DNA of 64,000 bases from assembly GCF_029269265.1 (NCBI RefSeq), contig NZ_JARIXP010000001.1, positions 103,567 to 167,566 of the forward strand, read 5' to 3'. The DNA is from Rheinheimera sp. 1928-s (GTDB taxonomy: Bacteria > Pseudomonadota > Gammaproteobacteria > Enterobacterales > Alteromonadaceae). Below are positions 38,974-47,933 of this stretch, one piece after another (within the stretch, counting starts at the first letter, position 1; each line of letters starts with the position of its first letter). The notes below the pieces were generated by a model. That model was given only the letters and a program-made list of their open reading frames with translations. It was not told where the DNA came from and searched no databases. The position numbers and the translations under genes are program-made.

Positions 38974-39162
38974 AACCAATCCCAAAACTGCGATGGCCTA
39001 TTGTGGTTGCTGTATCTGCTTAGCTCAAGCGCTTTCTGGTGTTGAGGCTACACTTTGGATGTATTTTGCGCTCTGACTTGTATAAACAAGTGCTTAGGTC
39101 TTTAATGGACAAAAGATCTAAAAAAATAAACTCAAAGTCCATATTCAGGGAGAATAACAATA

Positions 39163-39471
39163 ATGCGATTTATGCCGTTGATAGTATTAGTTTTAGTCGG
39201 GTTCTCTTTACCAGCTATGGCACAAGACCCTGTCGCTGGAAAAACCAAAGCTGCGGTCTGCGCTGCTTGCCATGGTGCAGAAGGGGTGTCTGTTATTCCG
39301 GATTACCCGAACTTAGCAGGGCAAAAAGTGAAGTATCTGGAGAGCTCTATTAAAGCTTACCGTGATGGTCAGCGTAAACATGCGGTGATGTCGCCTATGG
39401 CGGCAGGTTTGTCTGATGCGGATATTCTGGATTTAGCGGCCTATTTTGCGGCTTTGCCTGCGAATAAATAG
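39163..39471 (+). CDS. Class I cytochrome c (c553/c4-type), periplasmic
   Basis: Small monohaem cytochrome of 102 aa: signal peptide about 1-20 (ending AMA), haem motif C33-A-A-C36-H37 and axial Met candidate M76 or M79 in [13 protein letters not shown], with the C-terminal helix [13 protein letters not shown]. It carries electrons in the periplasm; it resembles single-domain c553 or half of a c4. GGGAG precedes the ATG. No oxidase or reductase gene is adjacent; partner unknown. Confidence 0.92.
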   Translation: MRFMPLIVLVLVGFSLPAMAQDPVAGKTKAAVCAACHGAEGVSVIPDYPNLAGQKVKYLESSIKAYRDGQRKHAVMSPMAAGLSDADILDLAAYFAALPANK

Positions 39472-39487
39472 GTATGGGTTGTAACAG

Positions 39488-39509
39488 GGCGGCCGCTGGA
39501 GCTGCCGCC
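39488..39509. terminator. GC-rich hairpin between convergent genes
   Basis: GGCGGC (39488-39493) and GCCGCC (39504-39509) form a six-base stem with a ten-base loop in the 50-base gap between the cytochrome c gene and the convergent lipoprotein gene. No T-run is seen, so this is a weak candidate for either strand. Confidence 0.3.
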
Positions 39510-39521
39510 AGATGTGGAAAA

Positions 39522-39779
39522 TCAGTTTTTATCTGCGGGCTCTTCTGAGGAAACCAGCCACTGCAAACCCACATTTAAAACGCCGTTGACCACATCTGGC
39601 AGCAAAGAAGAATCCGGTTTCCGATGCTGCTGTTCTGCTTGTTTTTCTCTGGCTTCAACGCTATTTCCCATACCATCCAGAAAAGATTGAGCAGCCTGAT
39701 GCTTATCGTAGCTACTGCAACCAGTCATTAATGCTGCACTGGCCAGAATGGCAATAAAACCAAATCCATGTCTTTGCAT
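39522..39779 (-). CDS. Small lipoprotein, unknown function
   Basis: Protein of 85 aa with a lipoprotein signal: hydrophobic stretch then L-M-T-G-C21, the Cys being the lipidation site. Ser follows Cys, so outer-membrane sorting is expected. The mature 65 residues are polar and Gln/Glu-rich, with a hydrophobic patch VVNGVLNVGLQWLV. Not recognised. AAGGAAA precedes the ATG. Confidence 0.72.
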   Translation of the reverse strand: MQRHGFGFIAILASAALMTGCSSYDKHQAAQSFLDGMGNSVEAREKQAEQQHRKPDSSLLPDVVNGVLNVGLQWLVSSEEPADKN

Positions 39780-39867
39780 AAGCTTTTCCTTTGCTAATTG
39801 GTGATGGGTCTAAAGCTGTAATTGAGGCGACAGGTTAATCTGAATGCTTTTTTGTGTCAATGTAACG

Positions 39868-41682
39868 TTAATCGCCGGCTAAATAATCACTGATTAAATC
39901 AAGGAAATCTGCGCCATAGCGGCCCAGTTTGGTTTGGCCTACACCGCTGATGGCTAAAAACTCCACGCTATTGGTGGGGCAGGCTTGTGCCATTTCTATC
40001 AGCGTAGCGTCTGAGAACACTACAAAAGGCGGCACGTCGTCGCGTTCTGCTATGGCTTTACGCAGTACTTTTAAGCGGGCGAACAGTTTACGGTCATAGT
40101 TCTGTGGCGCTGTGGTTTTGCTACTGCTGCTGGCCTTGGTTTGCACCAGACGTGGCACAGCCAGTTGCAGACTTTGTTCTGCCCTGAGTACAGCGCGGGC
40201 AGCTTCTTGTAGCTTTAATACCGAGTGCTGGCTGATATCCTGCTGCAACAAACCACAATGCACTAACTGGCGCAAAATACTCAGCCAATAATCGTGAGAC
40301 TGATCTTTGCCTATGGCAAAGGTGGACAGTTTATCGTGACCCAGCTCATGTATACGGCTGGTTTGGCTGCCGCGCAATACGTCAATAACATGGTTCATAC
40401 CAAAACTTTGATTCACTCTGTACACACAGGACAAAGCTTTTCGTGCCAGCTCAGTGGCATCAAACTGTTTCGGCGGGTCGATACAGATATCGCAGTTGCC
40501 ACAAGGTTTCTGACTGGATTCACCAAAATAGTTCAGCAGCACTAAACGCCGGCAGGTTTGCGCCTGGGCAAAAGCTGCCATTTGGTTAAAACGCTGCAAA
40601 GCGACTTCGGTTCTGCTGTTATTTTCGTCTTTTTCTATCCAGCTGCGCATCCGGGCTATATCGGCAGGGTCGACCAGCATCAAAGCTTCAGCGGGCACAC
40701 CGTCACGGCCAGCGCGGCCTGTTTCCTGATAATAAGCTTCTATGGTGCGCGGCAGTTCAAAGTGGATGACAAAACGTATATTGGATTTGTTCACGCCCAT
40801 ACCAAAAGCCACAGTAGCGATAATCAACTGAATTTGGTCTTTTTTAAAGGCTTCCTGTACCGAGTTGCGTTGCTCGTTAGTTAAGCCTGCGTGATAAGCC
40901 GCCACCTGAAAGCCTTTGCCCGCCAGCTGTTCGGTCAGCTCGTCGACTTTGCGGCGGGAGGCGCAATAAATAATGCCGCTTTGTTGTTCCTGCAGCTTCA
41001 GGTAATTGACCACCTGTTCCAGCGGACGGAATTTTTCCTGCACTGTGTAGCGGATGTTAGGCCGGTCAAAGCTGCCGACAGAGACATAAGGTTGTTGTAA
41101 ATTCAGCTGGCGGCTGATGTCTTTTTGCGTGGCCGGATCGGCTGTGGCTGTCAGCGCCATCATAGGCACATGCGGAAAATACTGCTTGAGCTGCGCCAGT
41201 TCAGTGTAATGCGGCCTGAAGTCGTGACCCCACTGCGAGATACAGTGTGCTTCGTCTATGGCAAACAAACTGACACCCACTTCCGCCAGGCGCGACATAA
41301 AGTCCGGTTGCAACAAACGCTCTGGAGCCAGATACAACAGCTTCAGCTGCTGGTTACGTAAACGGCGGATCACATCCTGAATTTCTTCTCTGCTTTGGCT
41401 GCTGTTTATAAACTCAGCGGCAATACCGTTGGCCTGTAACGCGTCGACCTGATCTTTCATCAGCGACATTAAAGGCGAAACGACCACGGTGACATAAGGC
41501 AGTAGCAGAGCAGGTAACTGATAACACAGCGATTTTCCGCCACCTGTTGGCATTAACACAAAAGTGTCCTGACCGCTCAGGCAAGCCTGGATCACCTCCA
41601 GTTGTCCATGACGGAACTGGCTGTAACCAAAAGCTTGTTTTAAGGTGTCGAACAATATCTGTGGCAAAGGACAAGGCTGCAT
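39868..41682 (-). CDS. recQ: RecQ, ATP-dependent DNA helicase
   Basis: 3-to-5 prime helicase of 604 aa for recombination repair and fork processing. Visible: Walker A PTGGGKS, DEAH box ([14 protein letters not shown]), motif VI ([10 protein letters not shown]), the zinc-binding Cys set in the RQC region ([10 protein letters not shown]...CGNCDIC), and a C-terminal HRDC domain (about 525-600). Length is typical of E. coli RecQ. The thioesterase gene is divergent, 114 bases away, as in the enterobacterial recQ/yigI neighbourhood. Confidence 0.97.
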   Translation of the reverse strand: MQPCPLPQILFDTLKQAFGYSQFRHGQLEVIQACLSGQDTFVLMPTGGGKSLCYQLPALLLPYVTVVVSPLMSLMKDQVDALQANGIAAEFINSSQSREEIQDVIRRLRNQQLKLLYLAPERLLQPDFMSRLAEVGVSLFAIDEAHCISQWGHDFRPHYTELAQLKQYFPHVPMMALTATADPATQKDISRQLNLQQPYVSVGSFDRPNIRYTVQEKFRPLEQVVNYLKLQEQQSGIIYCASRRKVDELTEQLAGKGFQVAAYHAGLTNEQRNSVQEAFKKDQIQLIIATVAFGMGVNKSNIRFVIHFELPRTIEAYYQETGRAGRDGVPAEALMLVDPADIARMRSWIEKDENNSRTEVALQRFNQMAAFAQAQTCRRLVLLNYFGESSQKPCGNCDICIDPPKQFDATELARKALSCVYRVNQSFGMNHVIDVLRGSQTSRIHELGHDKLSTFAIGKDQSHDYWLSILRQLVHCGLLQQDISQHSVLKLQEAARAVLRAEQSLQLAVPRLVQTKASSSSKTTAPQNYDRKLFARLKVLRKAIAERDDVPPFVVFSDATLIEMAQACPTNSVEFLAISGVGQTKLGRYGADFLDLISDYLAGD

Positions 41683-41796
41683 TATGAAAAATCTGGCGCA
41701 TTGTAATCAAAAGCAGCGGAACTGTCTTGGGCATTGTGTCATTGGCTGTACTGGGGTAAATTCCTTACTGCTCTTACCAGTCACATTGAGAACCTT

Positions 41797-42249
41797 ATGC
41801 ACGCCGATCAGTTACTGCCTTTTATCGCTAATACCTTTGACCAGATGCCTTTTAACAGATTGTTGGGTTTAAAAGTGACGCGTTTTGATGAACAACAAGC
41901 TGAAGTGCGTTTTGACTGGGCAGGCCAACTGGTGGGTAATCCGGTGCAGCAAATTTTACATGGCGGTGTCATTGCCTCAGTGCTTGATGTGGTCGGTGGC
42001 TTAATGGCAGTGTCCAGTGCCTTAAGCCGGTTCGGTGATATAGCAGACGCTGAACTGGCGGAAAAACTCGGTAAAATGAGCACTATAGATATTCGTACCG
42101 ATTACTTAAGACCAGGCCGTGGTCAGCAGTTTATTGCTACAGCTCAGGTGATCCGCACTGGTAATAAGGTTTGTGTTTGCCGCATGGAGCTGCATAACGA
42201 GCAAGGTATTCATATAGCTTTGGGCACAGGCACCTATCTGGTAGGGTAA
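41797..42249 (+). CDS. YigI-like acyl-CoA thioesterase, hot-dog fold
   Basis: PaaI/YigI-type thioesterase of 150 aa. The hot-dog helix segment ILHGGVIASVLDVVGGLMA and the strand block IDIRTDYLRPGRGQQFIATAQVIRTG are characteristic. Such enzymes hydrolyse acyl-CoA; YigI of E. coli prefers medium/long chains. The frame opens at 41734, but the ATG at 41797 with GAGAA upstream fits family length. It is divergent from recQ. Confidence 0.82.
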   Translation: MHADQLLPFIANTFDQMPFNRLLGLKVTRFDEQQAEVRFDWAGQLVGNPVQQILHGGVIASVLDVVGGLMAVSSALSRFGDIADAELAEKLGKMSTIDIRTDYLRPGRGQQFIATAQVIRTGNKVCVCRMELHNEQGIHIALGTGTYLVG

Positions 42250-42382
42250 AACTAAAACAGCTTTCAGCCAGATTTATCTGATATTGCGCCAGATTGGTCT
42301 TCAGAACATCGCCTGAGGATCTCTTATCCAGTACAATACCGGCCTTCCTCAATATCTGTATTCCTCAGCAAGAGTGGTAGAT

Positions 42383-43291
42383 ATGTCTTTAAGTCCGGCG
42401 CAAAAAATAGGTGGCGCCTTTGCCGCCAGTGCTTATACCTTGTGGGGTATAGCTCCGCTTTATTTTAAACAAATTGATTTTGTGCCAGCGCAGGAAATTC
42501 TGATCCACAGAGTCGTCTGGTCTTTTGTATTGTTGGTGCTGATTGTGTTTGCAATGCAGCAATGGAACAAAGTGCAGCAAATTTTAGCCCAGCCTAAAAT
42601 GGTATTGGCTTTGTTAGGTACGTCGCTGATTTTAGGTGGTAACTGGGGTCTGTTTATCTGGGCTGTGAATAATCATCATATGCTGGATGCCAGTTTAGGT
42701 TATTACATCAACCCCTTGCTGAATGTGCTGCTGGGTATGTTTTTTCTCGGTGAACGGTTACGTAAATTTCAGTGGCTTGCTTTATCGCTGGCGGCTACTG
42801 GGGTGCTGATCCAGTTGGTTACTTTTGGCTCCGTACCCTGGATAGCGCTCACCTTAGCTTGTACTTTTGCCCTCTATGGCCTGTTTCGCAAAAAGCTGGC
42901 AATTGATGCCATCACTGGGCTTTTTGTTGAATCCTTGTTGTTATTACCTTTAGCTTTGTATTACTGGTGGCAGTTTGCTGACAGCAGCGCAGCTGATTTC
43001 AGCCAAAACAGCTGGAGTTTAAATCTGTGGCTGATGGCTGCAGGTTTTGTCACTACGGTGCCTTTGCTGTTTTTTATTGCTGGTGCAAAACGCTTACAGT
43101 TATCGACCATGGGCTTTTTCCAGTATATAGGCCCTAGTTTTATGTTTGTATTTGGGGTCTGGTTGTACAACGAAACCTTAACCACAGCAAAGCTGGTGAC
43201 CTTTGGTTTTATCTGGTTGGCGCTGATAGTTTATTCACTGGATGCTTATTTGGCGTTACGGAAGAAGCCAGCAGTTCAGGTGATGGAATAG
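42383..43291 (+). CDS. rarD: RarD, EamA-family transporter
   Basis: Ten-helix inner-membrane permease of the drug/metabolite superfamily, about 302 aa, with two EamA repeats. The motifs AYTLWGIAPLYFK, LIHRVVWS, NWGLFIWAVNN, LDASLGYYINPLLNVLLGMFFLGERL and MGFFQYIGPSFMF are those of RarD. Its export substrate is not established. The frame opens at GTG 42374; ATG 42383 is preferred. It overlaps the convergent VOC gene by 16 bases. Confidence 0.93.
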   Translation: MSLSPAQKIGGAFAASAYTLWGIAPLYFKQIDFVPAQEILIHRVVWSFVLLVLIVFAMQQWNKVQQILAQPKMVLALLGTSLILGGNWGLFIWAVNNHHMLDASLGYYINPLLNVLLGMFFLGERLRKFQWLALSLAATGVLIQLVTFGSVPWIALTLACTFALYGLFRKKLAIDAITGLFVESLLLLPLALYYWWQFADSSAADFSQNSWSLNLWLMAAGFVTTVPLLFFIAGAKRLQLSTMGFFQYIGPSFMFVFGVWLYNETLTTAKLVTFGFIWLALIVYSLDAYLALRKKPAVQVME

Positions 43292-43689
43292 GGCGGACCT
43301 TTAATTTCGACTGTGTTGCCTTCAGGGTCCTGAATATAAATCGACGGGCCCTGACCTTCAGCGCCATAACGTGACTCCACCGGGCCTGCTGTTACGCCTT
43401 TACTTTGAAAGTGCTGCTGCAAAGCTTTGGGTTCAAAAGGCTCAATACGTAAACACAAATGGTCCATATTGTGCCCTTCGAGGCCCGGTGCTTTGCCACC
43501 TTGTTGCCCCAAAGGCTGATCCACTGGCACCAGATCAATCAGGCTAGTGCCTGCCTTTAATTGATACAAACCTAAATCGGTTTCTTCGCGCTCTAAGCCA
43601 CAACCCAGCACTTGCTGATAAAACTCCAGCATCAGTTGCAGGTTTTTCACCCGCAATACCACATGGTCAATCTGAATTATTCGGAACAT
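43276..43689 (-). CDS. VOC/glyoxalase-family protein
   Basis: Vicinal-oxygen-chelate protein of 137 aa with the beta-alpha-beta-beta-beta repeats IDHVVLRVKNLQLMLEFYQQVLGC and NMDHLCLRIEPFEP, and the C-terminal strand IYIQDPEGNTVEIKGP. Metal ligands would be the first His (DHVVLR), the His of DHLCLR and the Glu of VEIKG. Close relatives are annotated glyoxalase/YwbC-like or fosfomycin-resistance-like; no specific activity can be assigned. Followed on the same strand by no close gene; convergent with rarD. Confidence 0.85.
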   Translation of the reverse strand: MFRIIQIDHVVLRVKNLQLMLEFYQQVLGCGLEREETDLGLYQLKAGTSLIDLVPVDQPLGQQGGKAPGLEGHNMDHLCLRIEPFEPKALQQHFQSKGVTAGPVESRYGAEGQGPSIYIQDPEGNTVEIKGPPYSIT

Positions 43690-43704
43690 TGTTGCTTCAT
43701 TTCA

Positions 43705-44379
43705 TCAGCCTTGTGGATGGAACATTAACAGAGCTGCTATACGAGCCGCCAGTTCAAGCTGGGTTTGGGCCGTTAAACCCGGTCTGAGCCAAACCCTGCC
43801 GTTTTCTAACACTTCAACCTGCGCTATGGCTCCTTGTTCATCGGTCAGCAAGTAGCCTGCAGGGGCCAGTGTTGGGTAAGCGGTTTCTGCCAGAATATGC
43901 AGTGAGCGAATTTTGATCGAACGGTCTGATAACTGACTATAGCCTACAAATTGATTGTCCCACTCAGGGTTCAGGTAGAAAGTTAAATCTGCTATTCCTT
44001 TAATGCCACAAGCCATGGCAGGTTTCTGCCCTCTGTTTGATTGTGCGGGCCAGCGAGCCATTGTTGTTAATTGACTACGATCCACACATTCCAGATATTG
44101 CCACTGCTGACCATCTGTAATGGTTAACTGGTAGGCTGATAGTTGAGGATCTGAGGGTAATCCTAACAGCGCTAAACCAAAACCAGAGACGGGATTTTTA
44201 CTTGGGTTTGTTGTATGCCATGGACCAAAGCTTAATGAACTGTCCCACTGCCTGACTGCTGTGGAGGTCACCTGATAAGGATCTACTTGTTGAAATGCTT
44301 TAATGCTGACGAGTTGCTTCGCTTGGAGAGTGAAAATCGTCGCTAAAGCAAGCATGATGATTGCGCCGGATAGCCGCAT
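43705..44379 (-). CDS. Exported protein, unknown function
   Basis: Protein of 224 aa with a signal peptide (about residues 1-20, ending TLQAK). The mature part is beta-rich with many aromatic residues and two Cys (LECVDRS, MACGIKG), compatible with one disulfide. Not recognised. It lies upstream of the VOC gene on the same strand with 15 bases between, so the two are probably co-transcribed. It is preceded by 140 bases with no clear signal. Confidence 0.65.
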   Translation of the reverse strand: MRLSGAIIMLALATIFTLQAKQLVSIKAFQQVDPYQVTSTAVRQWDSSLSFGPWHTTNPSKNPVSGFGLALLGLPSDPQLSAYQLTITDGQQWQYLECVDRSQLTTMARWPAQSNRGQKPAMACGIKGIADLTFYLNPEWDNQFVGYSQLSDRSIKIRSLHILAETAYPTLAPAGYLLTDEQGAIAQVEVLENGRVWLRPGLTAQTQLELAARIAALLMFHPQG

Positions 44380-44521
44380 TTTGGTTTCCTTCTGTGAGGT
44401 TTCGTCAAATAGCTGTTGTCCCTATGCTCAAAGTATTCATCCTGATTATTTAGCATCCTAAGTATAGGCGACACAAATCAGCTGTTTCTGTAACCCAAAG
44501 TAGAAAATTGTCATAAAAATG

Positions 44522-46615
44522 TCAGGCTTGAGCGTAGATCTCTTTAAAACCTAACCAGCGGCGAATTAAAGGAGGGCAGTTTTGGTTGTATTGCTGCCAG
44601 AGCAGCGCAGCGGTTTGTTGCGCCGCCGGAATGAGCTGCGCATCCCGGCTTAAATCCGCAATGCGGTAGCTGATCTGGCCTGTTTGTTTGGTGCCAAGCA
44701 GTTCACCCGGGCCTCTAATTTCCAAATCACGTTGCGCTATCACAAAACCATCATTGCTTTCCCTGAGCACAGCTAAACGAGCCTGAGCCGTTGGCGACAA
44801 GGGCGCGTGATACAAAAGCACACAATGAGATACTGCACTGCCACGACCAACCCGGCCACGCAACTGATGCAACTGAGCCAAACCCAAGCGTTCCGGGTTT
44901 TCAATAATCATTAAACTGGCGTTAGGCACATCAACTCCAACTTCAATCACAGTAGTGGCGACTAATAAATCCAGTTCACCGGCTTTAAAAGCCGCCATCA
45001 CTTGTTGTTTTTCTGCAGCTTTTAAGCGGCCATGCACTAAACCTATCCGCAAATCCGGTAAAGCGGCAGTCAGTTCGACCGCTGTCATTTCTGCCGCCTG
45101 GCATTGCAGCTGCTCTGACTCTTCAATCAAAGTGCAAACCCAATAGGCTTGCCGGCCCTGATTCTGCACCACCTGACGCACCCGCTCAGTGACTTCACCA
45201 CGGCGACTGTCTGGCAATACCACAGTGGTGACCGGAGTTCGACCTGGCGGTAATTCGTCAATCACAGAGGTATCTAAATCGGCATAGGCTGTCATGGCTA
45301 AAGTGCGGGGTATAGGTGTGGCTGTCATCACCAGTTGATGTGGATAAAAGCCAGTATCGGCGCCTTTTTCGCGTAGTTCCAACCGTTGGTGCACACCAAA
45401 TCTGTGCTGCTCGTCGATAATCACTAAGGCTAGTTGTTGAAACTGCACCTGCTGCTGAAACAAGGCATGAGTGCCGATCACCATTTTGGCTTCGCCAGTT
45501 TGAATGGCTGCCAGTTGCAGCTGTTTTTGTTTGGCAGAGGCTTTACCTGCCAGCCAGGCAATCTGATACCCCAAAGGCTCCAGCCAGGCTCTAAAGGTAT
45601 TGGCGTGCTGTTCTGCTAAAAGTTCTGTTGGCGCCATCAACGCCACCTGAGCTCCACGGCTTAACACAGTTAAAGCCGATAACGCCGCAACCAAGGTTTT
45701 ACCAGAGCCTACATCGCCTTGTACTAAACGTAACATGGGTTCGGTCTGCGCTAAATCATGACGGATTTCATGGATCACCCGCTGCTGCGCGCCAGTTGGA
45801 GCAAAAGGTAAGGCCGCTAAAAACTCTTGGTTCTGAGTTTCTTCGACCACAAAGCTGCGACTTTGTTGCCCCCGGCATTGCTGACGTAATTGCAGCATCG
45901 ACAGTTGCTGCGCGACCAATTCTTCAAAAATAAGCCGCTGCTGTGCCGGATGTTGGCCTTGTTCCAGCAGTTGCAAGGATGCATCTGGTGGTGGCCTGTG
46001 CAGATAAAACAGCGCATCAGACAAAGACCAGCTGTTTTGGTCGAGTACTGGTGCTAAGTATTCGGTCGGACTGCTGCGCTGCAGTAATTGCAAAGCGGCG
46101 TCAGTTAAATTACGCCAGCTGTTTTGTTTTAAACCTTCGGTGCTTGGGTAAACGGGGGTCAGGGTTTCAGCCACATCCTGATCAAAGCCGTCTTTTAATA
46201 CTTTGTATTCCGGATGCATCATTTCAAAACCACGCATGCCCCTTTTTACTTCACCAAATACCCTTAAGGTGACACCAGGCGTGACGGCATTTTTTTGTGC
46301 TGCGTTAAAGTGGAAAAAGCGTAAAGTTAAGTGGCCTGAACCATCGCGGATGGACACCAGCCAGCTGCGTCTTTTACCGAAGGTAATTTCGCTGCTGATC
46401 ACTTCGCCTTGCACTGTCGCAGTTTGTTGTGGCCATAAGTCGGCGATGGGATAAAGGCGGGTACGATCTTCGTAACGTAATGGCAGATGAAACAACAAAT
46501 CCTGCACGCTTTGAATGCCCAGTTTATGCAGCAGTTCACTGACTTTGGCGCCAACACCTTTCAACTGGCTGATTGAGATGCTATCCAGTGCTGTTACTGT
46601 CAAAAGAAAGACCAA
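44522..46615 (-). CDS. recG: RecG, ATP-dependent DNA helicase
   Basis: Branch-migration helicase of 690-697 aa that remodels stalled forks and Holliday junctions. The N-terminal wedge/OB domain (LKGVGAKVSELLHKLGI; FGKRRSWLVSIRDGSGHLTLRFF) is followed by Walker A (GDVGSGKT), the DEQH box, TATPIPRTLA and the QLRGRVGRG motif VI. No ATG fits: the frame begins TTG at 46615 with another TTG at 46603. One of these is probably used, without a clear ribosome-binding site. It lies in the spoT-recG neighbourhood typical of this class. Confidence 0.95.
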   Translation of the reverse strand: MVFLLTVTALDSISISQLKGVGAKVSELLHKLGIQSVQDLLFHLPLRYEDRTRLYPIADLWPQQTATVQGEVISSEITFGKRRSWLVSIRDGSGHLTLRFFHFNAAQKNAVTPGVTLRVFGEVKRGMRGFEMMHPEYKVLKDGFDQDVAETLTPVYPSTEGLKQNSWRNLTDAALQLLQRSSPTEYLAPVLDQNSWSLSDALFYLHRPPPDASLQLLEQGQHPAQQRLIFEELVAQQLSMLQLRQQCRGQQSRSFVVEETQNQEFLAALPFAPTGAQQRVIHEIRHDLAQTEPMLRLVQGDVGSGKTLVAALSALTVLSRGAQVALMAPTELLAEQHANTFRAWLEPLGYQIAWLAGKASAKQKQLQLAAIQTGEAKMVIGTHALFQQQVQFQQLALVIIDEQHRFGVHQRLELREKGADTGFYPHQLVMTATPIPRTLAMTAYADLDTSVIDELPPGRTPVTTVVLPDSRRGEVTERVRQVVQNQGRQAYWVCTLIEESEQLQCQAAEMTAVELTAALPDLRIGLVHGRLKAAEKQQVMAAFKAGELDLLVATTVIEVGVDVPNASLMIIENPERLGLAQLHQLRGRVGRGSAVSHCVLLYHAPLSPTAQARLAVLRESNDGFVIAQRDLEIRGPGELLGTKQTGQISYRIADLSRDAQLIPAAQQTAALLWQQYNQNCPPLIRRWLGFKEIYAQA

Positions 46616-46696
46616 GCTAAGTGGCTGATAACAGACAGTTTAACCTGTGATTGACAGGAGGCATAGCCACAGAACTGTTTTAGCTATGTTTCAGGG

Positions 46697-47500
46697 CTAC
46701 TTTTGCTGTTCGGGTTGTGAGCCAGCCAGGTAAGTTGGGCCATGTTTGAGTGGATCAAAAGCGTATAGTTTTTTTACCGTGCCGTCTTTTATCATGGATT
46801 CTATAGCTTTTTCGATGCGGCCTTTCAGCGCCAAATGCTGGCTCTTTTTCGATAAACCAATGTTGATAAAACGCTTTTCTACCACAGAGAAATCCACATG
46901 AGCTTTTTTAAACTGATAATGCAGTTCAGGTCGGTCTGCTATGACATCCAAAGAGCTTTGCGTGGGCACTATCAAACCGTCCACCCTATCGCGCAGCAGC
47001 ATTTCAAAGCCTGTTTCTATACTGTCAATTTCAACATGGCGTTTAGAGCTTTTGATCAGTTGCATCAGGCTGGGGTGATAAGTGTAATTACGCACCGTGG
47101 CTAAAGTTAAAGACTCTAACTGATTGAACTGGCGGATCTGTCGGTGATCGCCAGCTTTTAAATACAGGGATTCCGGAATGCGTTCGTTATAGGGCATCAG
47201 ATAAATAAATTCAGCACGCTCTTCAGTGAAATTCAGATTACTCATTAAATCCGCCTCGCCAGTTTGCATTTGGCGGAGGCAGCGGGCGGAGGGCGTTTTA
47301 GGACTGAATTGCAACCTGAACCCGGCGCGTTTAGCCAGTTCCTGCATTAAATCTACAGAAGGGCCGTACGGAGCTTTACCTGTTTCATAGGCATGAAAAC
47401 GCGAAAAATGATCCAGACACCAGGTGAGCACTGGTGTCTCTGCAGCAGCCGTAATACGGGGTAGTATCAACAGCAAAACACAACACAGGATCTTATTCAC
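46697..47500 (-). CDS. Periplasmic amino-acid-type solute-binding protein (SBP_bac_3)
   Basis: Exported protein of 267 aa with a signal peptide (about 1-19, ending TAAA) and the family-3 solute-binding fold: GKAPYGPSVDLMQELAKRAGF near the N terminus, AGEADLMSNL-type segment (TGEADLMSNLNFTEERAEF), and a C-terminal helix IEKAIESMIKDGTVKKLYAF. No permease or ATPase gene is adjacent, so it may be an orphan binding protein or a signalling module. It is followed by recG on the same strand and preceded by ridA. Confidence 0.85.
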   Translation of the reverse strand: MNKILCCVLLLILPRITAAAETPVLTWCLDHFSRFHAYETGKAPYGPSVDLMQELAKRAGFRLQFSPKTPSARCLRQMQTGEADLMSNLNFTEERAEFIYLMPYNERIPESLYLKAGDHRQIRQFNQLESLTLATVRNYTYHPSLMQLIKSSKRHVEIDSIETGFEMLLRDRVDGLIVPTQSSLDVIADRPELHYQFKKAHVDFSVVEKRFINIGLSKKSQHLALKGRIEKAIESMIKDGTVKKLYAFDPLKHGPTYLAGSQPEQQK

Positions 47501-47535
47501 TCAGTTCGCCTTACAGGACCGAAGCAGCGCTTGCT

Positions 47536-47928
47536 CTAGTTAGTGGAAGGGACTTCCATCACGCCATCAATCTCAACCTGAGCGCCACGAGGTAAAGCAC
47601 TCACCTGAACCGCTGCTCGAGCCGGATAAGGGGCACTGAAGTGTTTGCTCATGATTTCATTGACGGTCGCGAAGTTGGATAAGTCAGTCAGGAAAATATT
47701 CACTTTGACCATATCATTTAAACTGCCGCCAGCGGCCTGACAAACTGCAGCCAGGTTCTCAAATACCTGCTGGGTTTGTTCAGCGAAATTTTCAGACACC
47801 ATTTGCATAGTCTCTGGCACTAAAGGGATCTGACCAGATAAATACACAGTGGTGCCAATTTTGACGGCCTGACTGTAGGTACCAATAGCGGCAGGGGCTT
47901 TATCTGTACTGATGATCACTTTTGACAT
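47536..47928 (-). CDS. ridA: RidA, reactive enamine/imine deaminase
   Basis: Trimeric YjgF/Rid-family enzyme of 130 aa that hydrolyses 2-aminoacrylate and related enamines released by PLP enzymes. Typical blocks are [24 protein letters not shown] and the C-terminal [20 protein letters not shown] with the catalytic Arg. Five bases separate it from the spoT stop, an arrangement common in gammaproteobacteria where ridA follows spoT. Confidence 0.95.
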   Translation of the reverse strand: MSKVIISTDKAPAAIGTYSQAVKIGTTVYLSGQIPLVPETMQMVSENFAEQTQQVFENLAAVCQAAGGSLNDMVKVNIFLTDLSNFATVNEIMSKHFSAPYPARAAVQVSALPRGAQVEIDGVMEVPSTN

Positions 47929-47933
47929 AAAAA

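Noticed and set aside
39039..39353. 104-codon frame overlapping the cytochrome c gene
   Set aside because: It runs in a different frame over the signal peptide and haem motif of the cytochrome and has no supporting start signal.
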